Shown here: one piece after another, positions 44,338-55,200 of the stretch
How the letters are laid out: every line of letters begins with the position of its first letter
How positions within the stretch are numbered: position 1 is the stretch's first letter
DNA from: Bacteroidales bacterium UBA1680
GTDB taxonomy: Bacteria > Bacteroidota > Bacteroidia > Bacteroidales > UBA932
Direction of reading: 5' to 3'
NCBI GenBank assembly: GCA_002320605.1
Contig: DCKG01000005.1
Coordinates: 96,076 to 160,075, forward strand
Length of the DNA stretch: 64,000 nt
Notes under the pieces: generated by a model
Databases searched by the model: none
Told to the model about the DNA's origin: nothing
Seen by the model: the letters and a program-made list of their open reading frames with translations, nothing else
Translations under genes and position numbers: made by a program

Positions 44338-47300
44338 ATGAAATTTACGAAAACTATTGTTGCGTTTTTGTTCATGGCAATAGCGGGCATCATGTCCCTC
44401 AATGCCCAGGACAGGACGCTGTCAGGGAAGGTCCTGGACTCGCAGCAGCAGCCCATAATAGGCGCGGCAGTGATGGTCAAGGACGCAACTTCCATTGGTT
44501 CTGTAACAGGCTCTGACGGCACTTTCTCAATGAAGATACCGTCAGGCAATGTCACCCTCGAGGTTTCCTGCCTGGGATACATGACTAAAGATGTCATCGT
44601 GCTCGCCACGCAATCAATGCTTACAATCACCCTGGAGGATGATACCATGATGCTCGAAGAGACAGTCGTCGTGGGATACGGCACCCAGAAAAAGGTGAAC
44701 CTCACCGGAGCCGTCACCCAGGTGGACTCCAAGTCCCTCGAGAACCGTTCCGCACATTCGGTATCCAATATGCTTCAGGGTTCTGTGCCTGGACTTAACA
44801 TCACGACTTCAGCCGGAAGTCCTGGGTCTACGGGCTCTCTGAACATCCGCGGATATACGTCCATCAACGGAGCCTCTCCTCTTGTCCTCATCGACGGAGC
44901 GATTGGAGACATCAACAGGGTAAATTCTAATGACATAGCCTCGATTTCCGTCATCAAGGATGCCGCAGCGGCAGCCGTCTATGGTGCCCGTGCCGCCTTC
45001 GGCGTAATCCTCGTCACCACCAAGAGCGGAGAATCCGATGAAGGCAAGTCCACGGTCCGCTACAGCGGACGTTGGGGCTGGGAAGAGCCTACGACCTCTA
45101 CCGACTACGAGACCCGAGGCTATTGGTCAGTCTACACGATCAATAAGTTCCGTATGGCTTCCAACGGATCCAACTACATCTTATATGATGACTACGACAT
45201 GCAGCAGCTGCTCGCCAGGGTCAACGACAAGACCGAGAACCCTGCCCGTCCATGGGTTGTGGAGCGTACCATCAACGGAAGGAACCAGTGGCGCTACTAC
45301 GGCAACAATGACTGGTGGCATATGCTCTTCAGAGACCAGCATCCGGTACAGCAGCATAACATCTCCATCTCCGGAGGAAACAAGAACACGAAGTATTTCA
45401 TTTCAGGAGGTTACGACAGGGAGACTGGAATCATGAAGCTGAGCCCTGATGTCTTCCACAAGTTCAACGTCCGCTCAAAGATTGACACCAAGATCAACAA
45501 GTGGATTCGACTGAGCAACAACACCTCTTTCTATAGCTCCAATTACAGGTATGTGGCCGCTGACGGAGATGTGGAAAACGTCATCGCCTACAGCTCGGCC
45601 CACGCCCTGCCTATCTTCCCGATGAAAAACCCTGACGGCTCCTACGTCTACCGTTTCGACGGAATCTTCAACGGCTCTTACGCCGTTGCCAACGGCCGCC
45701 ATATCATCCTGGACATGGGAAAGAATAAGAATAACCGTCGCAGGACTGACTTCTCCAACACTTCAGAGCTGACCATGACTCCTGTCAAGGGACTTGAGGT
45801 AGTGGCGAATTTCACCTATCGCTTCAATCAGAGCAGGAACACTGGAAGGGATGTCAAGTTACCTTACAAGCAGCAGTATCCTGACGGACCTACTCTCTAC
45901 TATGATACCGGAGCAGGTCTGGACGAACTCAATGAGACTACGACTACCTACAACTATTACTCCGGCAACCTCTACGGAACCTACAAGACAACAGTAGCCG
46001 ATAGCCACAACTTCTCCCTCATGCTCGGAGGCAACTACGAGACCCAGGCTCAGAAGAGCGTTGGTGCGACTGGACAGTATCTCCTCAGCGAGGAACTCAA
46101 CGACCTCAATCTGGTCGGCACCAACGCTGACGGAGAAACGATCATGAAGGTTACGGGAGGCCAGTCTGAGTATGCCCTGCTGGGCTTCTTCGGACGTTTC
46201 AATTACGATTATCAAGGCCGCTACCTCTTCGAGGCAGCCGGCCGCTACGACGGGACTTCCCGTTTCGCCCGCGGGCATAGGTGGGGATTTTTCCCATCGG
46301 CATCCGTCGGCTGGAGAATCTCCGAGGAGCCTTTCTTCGCACCTGCCAAGCGTTACATCGACAATCTCAAGCTCCGCTTCTCCTACGGAAGCCTCGGCAA
46401 CCAGAATGTTTCTAACTACATCTCCTACAGGACAATTTCCATCAATAACTTCGCAGCTTACAACTTCGGAGAAGGGAGCACGGTTTCCAAGTACGCTTCG
46501 ATTTCTTCGCCGAACTCTTCCGACCTGACCTGGGAGAAGGCCATCCATTATAATGTCGGACTTGACCTCAACATGCTCAAGAATCGTCTGCAATTCACCG
46601 CTGAAGCCTACATTCGCGACACCAAGGACATGCTCACCGAAGGCTACGCTCTGCCGGCACTCTACGGCGCAGATGCTCCGAGGCAGAATACGGCTGACCT
46701 CCGCACTAAGGGAATTGAATTCTCCATTGAGTGGAAGGATGAGTTCGAGCTTTTCGGCAAACCTCTGAACTACAGCGTCAAGGGTATGGTCAGTGACTAT
46801 GATTCCGAAATCACCAAGTACGACAACCCTCAGAAGACATTTGCGAAGAAATACTACAAGGGCATGAAGCTCGGTGAAATCTGGGGCTTCGAAACAGACG
46901 GTCTCTTCCAGACTGATGAGGAGGCCGCAGAATATGCAAGCCAGGTCAATATTTCCTATGTCAGCGGCCAACTACCTGGCGGGACATGGAAAGCCGGAGA
47001 CGTCAAGTACAAGGATCTTGACGGGGACAAAATCATAGGCATCGGATCCAACAACGTCGACAAGCCTGGCGACCGCAAGATTCTCGGGAATTCCCTCCCT
47101 CGCTTGCAATACGGCTTTACCCTCGCCTTCAACTACCTCGGTTTCGACGTGTCAGCGTTCTTCCAGGGCACCGGCAACCATTACTGGTACCCTAGCGGAC
47201 GTTCATTCGCATTCTGGGGACCTTTCTCGCAGCCTATGACTTCATACCTGCCTGAGAATTTCCTCGATGACGTCTGGGATTACAACAACACCAACGCTTA

Positions 47301-47628
47301 CTTCCCGAGGGCTGTGGCCTACTATGCCTACAACGGCTCCGGACAGCTCAACAAGGTCAACTCGAGATATCTCCAGAACATCCGCTACCTCCGCTTCAAG
47401 AATCTTTCAGTGGGATACACCATCCCGTCCAAGTTCACGAAGAAGGTCGGAATCAACGATGTCAGGTTCTACTTCACAGGCGAGAATCTCGCTTACTGGT
47501 CGCCACTGAAGAAGCATTCCAAGTACATCGACCCGGAGGGAGCCTACAACAGGAGTTCCAATGACTTCAACAGAGCCTTCTACCCTTGGCAGAAATCCTA
47601 TATGTTCGGAATTGACATAACCTTCTAA
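44338..47628 (+). CDS. SusC-family TonB-linked outer membrane transporter (PUL 2)
   Basis: A 1096-residue SusC/RagA transporter. A signal peptide (IAGIMSLNAQ, about 23 residues) precedes the beta domain (LSGKVLDSQQQPIIGAAVMVKD) and the signature MLEETVVVGYGTQKKVNLTGAV. The plug (SVSNMLQGSVPGLNI, DIASISVIKDAAAAAVYGARAAFGVILVTTKSG) and a barrel ending MFGIDITF with terminal Phe complete it. It imports an oligosaccharide with the SusD encoded 11 bases later. It differs clearly from the PUL 1 SusC in length and sequence, so it should serve another glycan or a different fragment. The rhamnosidase that converges on this operon hints at a rhamnose-containing substrate. Confidence 0.96.
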   Translation: MKFTKTIVAFLFMAIAGIMSLNAQDRTLSGKVLDSQQQPIIGAAVMVKDATSIGSVTGSDGTFSMKIPSGNVTLEVSCLGYMTKDVIVLATQSMLTITLEDDTMMLEETVVVGYGTQKKVNLTGAVTQVDSKSLENRSAHSVSNMLQGSVPGLNITTSAGSPGSTGSLNIRGYTSINGASPLVLIDGAIGDINRVNSNDIASISVIKDAAAAAVYGARAAFGVILVTTKSGESDEGKSTVRYSGRWGWEEPTTSTDYETRGYWSVYTINKFRMASNGSNYILYDDYDMQQLLARVNDKTENPARPWVVERTINGRNQWRYYGNNDWWHMLFRDQHPVQQHNISISGGNKNTKYFISGGYDRETGIMKLSPDVFHKFNVRSKIDTKINKWIRLSNNTSFYSSNYRYVAADGDVENVIAYSSAHALPIFPMKNPDGSYVYRFDGIFNGSYAVANGRHIILDMGKNKNNRRRTDFSNTSELTMTPVKGLEVVANFTYRFNQSRNTGRDVKLPYKQQYPDGPTLYYDTGAGLDELNETTTTYNYYSGNLYGTYKTTVADSHNFSLMLGGNYETQAQKSVGATGQYLLSEELNDLNLVGTNADGETIMKVTGGQSEYALLGFFGRFNYDYQGRYLFEAAGRYDGTSRFARGHRWGFFPSASVGWRISEEPFFAPAKRYIDNLKLRFSYGSLGNQNVSNYISYRTISINNFAAYNFGEGSTVSKYASISSPNSSDLTWEKAIHYNVGLDLNMLKNRLQFTAEAYIRDTKDMLTEGYALPALYGADAPRQNTADLRTKGIEFSIEWKDEFELFGKPLNYSVKGMVSDYDSEITKYDNPQKTFAKKYYKGMKLGEIWGFETDGLFQTDEEAAEYASQVNISYVSGQLPGGTWKAGDVKYKDLDGDKIIGIGSNNVDKPGDRKILGNSLPRLQYGFTLAFNYLGFDVSAFFQGTGNHYWYPSGRSFAFWGPFSQPMTSYLPENFLDDVWDYNNTNAYFPRAVAYYAYNGSGQLNKVNSRYLQNIRYLRFKNLSVGYTIPSKFTKKVGINDVRFYFTGENLAYWSPLKKHSKYIDPEGAYNRSSNDFNRAFYPWQKSYMFGIDITF

Positions 47629-47639
47629 AATTCGCAAAT

Positions 47640-49433
47640 ATGAAAAAATATATATTTTTGCTAGCTGCCGCGACCCTCTCCTTGTCTGCTTGCGATGACA
47701 TTCTCGACAAGGAACCGAAGTCCCAGCTGAGCCCTGAATCATACTTCAGAACCGCGACAGACCTTCAGCTCTTCACGAATCCACTCTACAATAATCTTCT
47801 TCCGAAATCAATCTATTCCGAGCAGAGTGACCAGTACATCAACGACAATCCTTCAAACCTCATCAGAGGCGGCACTTTCAGGACTGTCCCTGCATCAGGC
47901 GGCGGCTGGACCTGGACTGACCTCCGCAGAATCAACACCTGCCTGGACTATATTCCTAAGCAGTGCGAGGATCCGGCGGCTGCAGTACAGTACACGGCTC
48001 TCTGCAAATTCTTCAGGGCCTACCTCTACTTCGACAAGGTACAGCGTTTCGGTGATGTTCCATGGGTTGACCATGAACTCGGTTCCAACGACCCTGACCT
48101 CTACAAGGCAAGAGATTCCCGCGAGGTCGTCATGACTCATATGATCAAAGATATCGATGAGGCTATAGCCGGGCTTCCTGAGAGCTACGGCAGCGGTAAC
48201 TACCGCGTGACGAAGTGGGCTGCGCTCGCCCTCAAGTCCCGTTTCTGCCTCTATGAGGGGATCTACAGAAAGTACCATGGAATCAACATCGAAGGCGCCA
48301 ACACCAACGAGTACTACCTCCAGCTTGCCGCCGACGCCGCAAAGCGACTCATGGATGAAGGACATTTCTCGCTCTATTCTACCGGCAACCCGGACCTCGA
48401 CTACGCCGTACTCTTCTCCGAGTATGACGCCAATACTAACGAGGACATACTTGCCATCAATTTCGACAACGGAACGGCTCTTTACCATAACGCCACGGCG
48501 GTGGCTGTCATGAGCAGCCAAGGGCGCCTCAGCCTCACCAAGAAATTCGTGAACCTCTACCTGATGAGGGACGGTTCCCGTTTCACTGACCAAGAAGGCT
48601 GGAAGACCATGCAATTCGCTGAGGAAACAGCAAACCGCGATCCTCGCCTCGCCCAGACCATCAGAATTCCAGGCTACAGCAGGATTACCGAAGATGGAGG
48701 GAAATATTCCTATTCGACCAAAAAGTCCGGAGTTGATGCCAAGGTGACCCTTACCGGTTACCAGATGGCGAAGTTCGTGATGCCTGACAACAACGCTTCG
48801 GCGGACAAGTTCGACAAGTCCTACAATGACATAGCCCTCTTCCGCTATGCGGAGGTTCTACTCAACTATGCCGAAGCCAAAGCTGAACTCGGAACCCTTA
48901 CGGCTGACGACTGGAGCCTGACCATCGGAGCTCTCCGCCGCAGGGCCGGAATCACCGGCGGGGACCTGGACAACCTGCCTACCGTCGCAGACCCGTATCT
49001 CATGGAAATCAATCCTGGCATAACCGATCCTGTCCTGCTTGAAGTCCGCCGCGAAAGGGCTGTCGAATTGGCGCAGGAAGGTCTCAGGTACGATGACCTC
49101 ATGAGGTGGAAATACGGTGACATGATCGCCGAGCCATACTACGGAGTCTATTTCCCTGGCCCCGGTGTCTATGACATAGACGGCGACGGGACCAACGACT
49201 ACTACATCTATTCCGGGAGCAAAGACAAGAGTGTAACCGCCACCGTCAGCGGCGAACTTGGAAAGGACTTCATCCTGAGCGAGGGAGACCATGGCTACAT
49301 GCAAGTTCATCCAGACCTCAAATTCAGCTTTGATCCGAACAGGGATTACCTCTATCCTATCCCTATCGATGATCGTACCCTCAATCCAAATCTCACACAA
49401 AATCCTGGATGGAACGACGGACTCGATTATTAA
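47640..49433 (+). CDS. SusD/RagB-family surface glycan-binding lipoprotein (PUL 2)
   Basis: A 597-residue SusD-like lipoprotein with signal LLAAATLSLSAC and the usual DDILDKEPKSQLSPESYF after the lipid cysteine. Helical scaffold segments include CKFFRAYLYFDKVQRFGDVPWVD, very typical of the family. Near the C-terminus come FRYAEVLLNYAEAKAELG, then LEVRRERAVELAQEGLRYDDLMRWK and the ending YPIPIDDRTLNPNLTQNPGWN. All family landmarks are intact. It pairs with the SusC upstream and is followed six bases later by the BACON lipoprotein. Confidence 0.97.
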   Translation: MKKYIFLLAAATLSLSACDDILDKEPKSQLSPESYFRTATDLQLFTNPLYNNLLPKSIYSEQSDQYINDNPSNLIRGGTFRTVPASGGGWTWTDLRRINTCLDYIPKQCEDPAAAVQYTALCKFFRAYLYFDKVQRFGDVPWVDHELGSNDPDLYKARDSREVVMTHMIKDIDEAIAGLPESYGSGNYRVTKWAALALKSRFCLYEGIYRKYHGINIEGANTNEYYLQLAADAAKRLMDEGHFSLYSTGNPDLDYAVLFSEYDANTNEDILAINFDNGTALYHNATAVAVMSSQGRLSLTKKFVNLYLMRDGSRFTDQEGWKTMQFAEETANRDPRLAQTIRIPGYSRITEDGGKYSYSTKKSGVDAKVTLTGYQMAKFVMPDNNASADKFDKSYNDIALFRYAEVLLNYAEAKAELGTLTADDWSLTIGALRRRAGITGGDLDNLPTVADPYLMEINPGITDPVLLEVRRERAVELAQEGLRYDDLMRWKYGDMIAEPYYGVYFPGPGVYDIDGDGTNDYYIYSGSKDKSVTATVSGELGKDFILSEGDHGYMQVHPDLKFSFDPNRDYLYPIPIDDRTLNPNLTQNPGWNDGLDY

Positions 49434-49445
49434 AACCGAATGATC

Positions 49446-52160
49446 ATGAAAAATCTCAAATATTACATATTGACTCTTCTCGGTGCGGCTTCTCTGTTTT
49501 TCACTGGTTGCAAAGACGATGGACCCGCAGAATCAAAGGCAATCCTCCCCGCCGAATCCGAGATCTTGGTTCCGGGCATGGCTTCTACCAAGACTGTCAC
49601 CATCTACGCAGATGGGAAATGGGAGGCGGACGTAACTGACGACTGGCTTTCAATAGAACCTCGCAAGGGCAACGGCACGATGGACATCACATTGTCAGTT
49701 GCACAGAATACCGATCTAAGCGAGCGCGAGGGGAAAATCGTAGTGATCGGTGCATCGACAATACCACAGACCGAAATAACCGTGAAGCAGAGAGTTGACC
49801 GCTTCGCCAGCGTTAGCGAGGTCTCCGTCACGAAAGCTCTTGAGCTGACTGCGGACGAGCTCGCCAAGATTTCAGAATGCCAGGTGATGGCAATGACCGA
49901 CAATGGCTTCGTTGTGAGCGACGGGAGTTCTAACATATTCGTAGAGAAGGCCTCCACTTCGCTCGTCATCGGCAAAGATGGGTCACTTGCGGTAGGCGAC
50001 AAGCTGTCTCTCACGGGAGATGTCGAAGCCTTCAACTCCATCACCGCAATCAAATTGTATGATGCCTTCTATTCCTCTGCCTCAGAGGTCAAGTATCCGG
50101 AGGCAACAGACATCACAAGTGCCACGGCATATGCTCCCGGCAAGGCTGAATATGTCACCGCCACGGTATCTTACGGCGACGGCGGTGCGCTGAGCAGCGG
50201 CGAGACCAAGGTCGGCTATGTCTACAATCCTTCATCTGCCCAGATCCAGTCCTACTCTTTCCATAAGGTAGGTATCACCGGATTCTATCTCGGAACTGCT
50301 TCCGACGGACTCTGCTATGTCCTCCCTGTCGACATCCAAGATATTGAAATGGAGGCCGTGCCTCTGCTTCTCTTCGAAATCGGCACTGATGACTTCTATA
50401 ATACCTACAAGGGGACTTACGGCACTACGCACAGCTTCCCTGCCAAGACCGGTAGCGGATTCATCGAGTACATCCCTTACGACCTTGCCAATACCGATCC
50501 GGACGGAAAGTTCAAGATGGATATCGACCAGTCCACTGCCCATTACAATGATCCTCGCTGCACTGGCCCATGGCCTGAGGATTATTGGCTATTCGAGAGC
50601 GATGCCACTGTCAAGGCCAACAGCGAATTCAACATCAAGTTCGGTGCGAGGACTTCCGCTACTGGCATGAAGTATTGGATTCTCGAATATCTCGACGGCA
50701 AGGTGTGGAAGACGGCCGGCACCCCTAAGGTTAGCACCGACCTTCCGTCCGGCCAGGTCGAATATTCTGCAGCCATGAACTCCGACGGCCAGACCAATGT
50801 CATCGTCAACGAGAACTTCAAGATAACGAAGAACATGGACCAGCTCCAGGTGCGCTTCCGCTGCGTCGCTAACTGGCAGGCAAACGGCAAGGGTACCCTT
50901 AGCAAGCGCAATGGCGGATCCGCTCGTCTTTCAATCAGGAGCAACACCGGCAGCGCATCCCCTGTGACCGCCCCTCAGCCTGGCATCTATGTAACGAAGC
51001 AGGGTGACGGGGTCGAGTCAGGAGAGCCTGATCCGGTAGAAGCCAACATAGAGCTCTCCACTGATCTTCTGACCTTCGATGGGACTCCTGCCGCTCCGGC
51101 TACCTTCACGGTAAGCTCTGATCAGGCCTTCACGCTGAAGAGTGACGCTTCATGGCTCACTCTAACACCAGAGGCCGGCGTCGCTGGAACTCCTGCCGAG
51201 ATTACGGTAACCTGCGAACCTAGCACCCTCTCCAGCCTGCGTCAGGCCAAGATTACCGTCACCTCCGGTCTTTCGACCGCAATCGTGAACGTCGTCCAGT
51301 CAGCAGCGGGCGGAAACCTCGACCCGCTCATCTCTCTCTCGAGCGGCAACTCTATTTCAATCCCTTCCGACGGAGGCGACTTCACGGTAAACGTCCAAGC
51401 TAACGTAAGCTATGAGATCCAGATCAATGGCGACTGGATTTCCCCTAAGCCGTCGCCTTCTGTCTCCTCGATAGTTTCAACCTCTTCCCATTCTTACAGC
51501 GTCGGGGCTAATACGAGCGGTGACAACAGGACCGGAACAATCCGCTTCTTCAACACCGCCAACAACCTTGAGGCTGTACTCACGGTCAGCCAGACCCCTA
51601 AGGGAACGGTTGTCTTCTCGGACAACTTCGATTGGGTGGCACCTTTCGTCCAGTGGGACAAGGACAATAAACGTACTCAGGGTGACAGCATGAAGGACAA
51701 GAAGACTGTCAATATCGGCAGCTCTTATTCAATCCCTGGCTTCGTGGACGCTTTCACGGCGAAGGGCTATGAGGCTCTCTTCCCTTCTTCCAAGACCGTT
51801 TATGTCTGCGAAGGAAACTACCTTAAGTTCAGCAAGACTTCCAATGTCAACGGCATCAGGCTCCCGGCAGTTACTCTGGGCTCTTCCGGAAACATGATCG
51901 TAAGTTTCGACTGGGGCAAGAATGCCAGCGACGTCTTCAACCTCGTAGTCGAGGTCGAAGGAAAGGGTACCATCAATGGAGAAAAGAAGGTTGAGTACAC
52001 CAATGATTACTGGGTTTGGAAGACAGAGTCCTTCATGGTGAAGGGCGCAGATGCCGACACCAGAGTGATTATCCATCCTACGGACTACACTGGTTCTGTA
52101 TCGCCGACCAAGATCCTCCACCGCTGGTTCCTCGACAACGTGAAGATAGAAGTGCTTTAG
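49446..52160 (+). CDS. BACON-domain surface lipoprotein (PUL 2)
   Basis: A 904-residue lipoprotein (start taken at the second ATG, MKNLKYY; another ATG lies two codons earlier) with LFFTGC as lipobox and Cys22. A BACON domain lies near 35-115 (VPGMASTKTVTIYADGKWEADVTDDWLSIEP). It is followed by a beta-barrel-like region (about 120-225), a middle galactose-binding-like or choice-of-anchor region, and two more BACON-type repeats near 530-615 and 630-710 (AFTLKSDASWLTLTPEAG; SYEIQINGDWISPKP). A final C-terminal beta-sandwich reads to ILHRWFLDNVKIEVL. BACON domains are glycan- or mucin-associated spacer modules in Bacteroidota. The protein is probably the SusE/F-like surface binding protein of PUL 2; no catalytic motif was seen. 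Confidence 0.83.
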   Translation: MKNLKYYILTLLGAASLFFTGCKDDGPAESKAILPAESEILVPGMASTKTVTIYADGKWEADVTDDWLSIEPRKGNGTMDITLSVAQNTDLSEREGKIVVIGASTIPQTEITVKQRVDRFASVSEVSVTKALELTADELAKISECQVMAMTDNGFVVSDGSSNIFVEKASTSLVIGKDGSLAVGDKLSLTGDVEAFNSITAIKLYDAFYSSASEVKYPEATDITSATAYAPGKAEYVTATVSYGDGGALSSGETKVGYVYNPSSAQIQSYSFHKVGITGFYLGTASDGLCYVLPVDIQDIEMEAVPLLLFEIGTDDFYNTYKGTYGTTHSFPAKTGSGFIEYIPYDLANTDPDGKFKMDIDQSTAHYNDPRCTGPWPEDYWLFESDATVKANSEFNIKFGARTSATGMKYWILEYLDGKVWKTAGTPKVSTDLPSGQVEYSAAMNSDGQTNVIVNENFKITKNMDQLQVRFRCVANWQANGKGTLSKRNGGSARLSIRSNTGSASPVTAPQPGIYVTKQGDGVESGEPDPVEANIELSTDLLTFDGTPAAPATFTVSSDQAFTLKSDASWLTLTPEAGVAGTPAEITVTCEPSTLSSLRQAKITVTSGLSTAIVNVVQSAAGGNLDPLISLSSGNSISIPSDGGDFTVNVQANVSYEIQINGDWISPKPSPSVSSIVSTSSHSYSVGANTSGDNRTGTIRFFNTANNLEAVLTVSQTPKGTVVFSDNFDWVAPFVQWDKDNKRTQGDSMKDKKTVNIGSSYSIPGFVDAFTAKGYEALFPSSKTVYVCEGNYLKFSKTSNVNGIRLPAVTLGSSGNMIVSFDWGKNASDVFNLVVEVEGKGTINGEKKVEYTNDYWVWKTESFMVKGADADTRVIIHPTDYTGSVSPTKILHRWFLDNVKIEVL

Positions 52161-52191
52161 AAAAGCTTTCTTAATATTACGAATCGAATGC

Positions 52192-52231
52192 GAGGGTGCC
52201 TCTACAGTCTGACAGACTCCGAGGCCCCCTC
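52192..52231. terminator. Compound hairpin between convergent PUL 2 operons
   Basis: GAGGG-T-GCCTC at 52192-52202 pairs with GAGGC-C-CCCTC at 52221-52231 (one mismatch). An inner stem AGTCT/AGACT lies at 52206-52210 and 52214-52218. A pyrimidine-rich stretch follows on the plus strand. It lies between the BACON lipoprotein stop and the GH106 stop and can serve both directions. Confidence 0.6.
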
Positions 52232-52278
52232 TCTTCTTTGTCATGTCCTTCCCATGCGAATAACTCAAATTATCCGCT

Positions 52279-55200
52279 TCAGTACAGAACCTCAAGGGTG
52301 ACGGGGCCGAGGAGGCCGGCTTGCCGGAGAGGCGATTCTTCTACGTAAAGATTACGGGAGGTCCATGTGAATTTCTTAGCGCCAGGCTGCAAATCGCCAA
52401 TGAGACGATTCGCCCATGAGTTGGTCACCTTCACGACCAGGCCATTCTCACCCACTCTGACATATTCAGAGATATTGAACCGGAACGGAGCCTTCCAGCC
52501 GATGCCGACATTATGGCCATTGATGCAGACTTCTGCGATGTTCCTGACATCGCCAAGGTTCAGCCAGAGTTCTCCGGAGCCGACCATCGACTCATCGACA
52601 ACGATTTTCCTGGAATATGTCGCTGTGCCGGAATAGTATCTGACGGCAGGGCTGGAGGCCTGGGACCAGTCCGAAAGAGCATCGAAAACGGTGTCTGACG
52701 GGGCGTCGAAACCATCGAAGGAAACATTCCACCCGGCATCCACCTTGAAAGCCTTTTTGAGGACGAGGGACGGAGCCGTCCAAGACATCTCCCCAGTGCG
52801 TTTGCGGAACACTATGAATATGGCTTGGAGTGGGTCCAAGTGCAGGGAGACGATGGTCCTGGAACCTTCGACCCTGTATGAGGCTCGCCTGATGGAACCG
52901 TCTTCCGCATTCCACAGCTCAGGAATATATCCACGAACATTCAACGAAACCTCAGCTTCCTGATGTTCTCCGGAACAATTAAGTACCCAGTACCAATTCC
53001 GGCTGCCCTCCCGTCTGTGAACGAATCTGAAATCTTTCTCATCCATTCCCGAGACCGAGGCATCAGGAGACATGCCGATATATTCCAGAGCAGCGTCCAT
53101 GTCGGGGAACAGGCATCCCTTCCCTATGCGTCGGAATCTCTCGCCATCGCCCCACAGACGTGCCACCAATCCGGCATATTCATTTGCATCGTCCTCAAGA
53201 CTGGGACTCCCGGAAGGCTTCCGTCCCACGACCATGGCTCCCTCACTGATGAGATCCCCAATCTTATGAAGCACTGGCAAGGAAATTTTCCTGGCGAAGA
53301 CCGAATCGATGCATAGCAATGAATATTCATTGCCAGATTTAGCGACTATCTTACCGTTTCTCACCGAAATGGCCCCAAGGATGGCATCGGCATTCACGAA
53401 ATCGAAATCATACCCCTTCGGAATGTCCGGAAGCCCGTCCGGATAGCATGAAGTAATATTAGAGCCTTCTCCGTAGAACCAGAGAATATCTGCCATGCTG
53501 CTGCCTTGCTGCAGCATGAAACAGCTTCTGGAAAGATAGTCCATCCACGGCCTGGCGGCATTCCATGCCCACGTGTCGTGACGATTGAGCCATTGCCCGA
53601 AAGCCCCAAGGGTGACACCCGGAAGGTGGTCGTCAAGAGGCTGATGCACGGAGGAATGAATCACGAAGCGGTTCAACCCGGAAGCCATCTCCATGTCGGC
53701 GGTAGGCTTGAGATCCTCCGGCACGCAGCCCCATGAATTTCCGGAAGTCGAAAATGACTCCGCGGCGATATATTTCTGGCCATAAATATGTGCGACCGAT
53801 GCAGATTCTTTTATATCGGATCCTTCCTGAGAATGAGGCGGAAGCCACATAGCCCCCATCGGCACGTCCGCAGAGCGCTTTGCTTCCATCCCGTCTCCGT
53901 AGAAAGCCCTACCGCTTTCGTGAGACTCCGAATACCTCTGCATTCCCTTGTCAGATAGCATCTGAGTAATCATCTCGTAATAATTCCTTACGATGAGATC
54001 GCCTATGGTCTTGCGGAAATCGTACAGGAATTTATCCGTGTCTTCCGAGGATCCAATCACATATCCGGCCAAGGCTGGCATCCAGGGAGTCATGTCGTAA
54101 CCTCTGAGCGACCTGAAATCCTCTGTAATGGAATCAGTCCAGTTCTGGCATCCGGCCTCCCAGCTGTCCGTCACCATGGAGTTAAGCTTCATCCCTCCGG
54201 AGGCCTCGTCGAACATGCCCAGATACGTGCTTAAATAGCCTCTGACATATTCCGCATTCATTTTATCCACCTCAAGCCCTGTCGCCTCCTTCGCTGCGGG
54301 CCCATTTTTGTGCCCTGTGAGAGAATATCCGAAACGAAGTATTCTCCAATCCCCTTCCGGCGCATCCCAATTCAAGGTTCCGTCAGCGGTCATGAGCGGC
54401 GTCAGGTCGACCACGTCGTTCTGCTGAATGACCTCTTCAGATGAATATTCAGGAGTAGGGTCACCTGCGGAAACAGAGGCGGCGAAGCCTGCCTTTTCCT
54501 GGAAACGATTCACGCGAGGCATGGAATGCAGCCTGAATTCAGCGACCATTATTCCGGTCGGCTTCAGCGCAGGAGCCCTCCAGATGAGAGTCCTGGGATT
54601 CCTTGCCGAGTATTCCGGAGAGGTCAGCGAAAGCCTGAAGAACCTGGCCCTCACCGGCTTGAAGGAGACCGACGTCAGCGATACCCCGCTCTGCGGTATG
54701 TCCGCGATTTTAGTGAAGCTGATGCCATCCAAGCTATATTCAAGAATTGGAAGTTCGTCACAGCCTGTCTTCTCATAACTGCTGCCAGGCTCGCTCAGAG
54801 CCACATCCACTGCGGTGATCGTCTGCGATACGGGATATTCATAAAGTATCCAGATTCTTTCCCCAGGCATACGGAAAGGCAGCTCTGCGCCGTCCGTATA
54901 ATTCCCGTCCAGCAACTGGCCGGCAGAGAATCGCCCTCCGCTGCTGGAGACTTCCGGCTCTGGCAATTCAGATTTCACTGGCAGCCTGATGCCAATGACA
55001 GAGATGTCGCGATAAAATGAGTCTTGCTCCGGCACATTCTGAAATGATCCGGCTCCGGAAGGGGGCGTAGGCAGCTTCTGCCTGACTAGCGCTCCGCCTT
55101 TAACGTTTGTCTCGCTCCAGCAAAGCTTTTTCATGGCCTGTTCAGGTTTCACCCAAGGTCCCCCGCTCTGGCTCCACCCTGGCGATGATGCTATGCCGAA

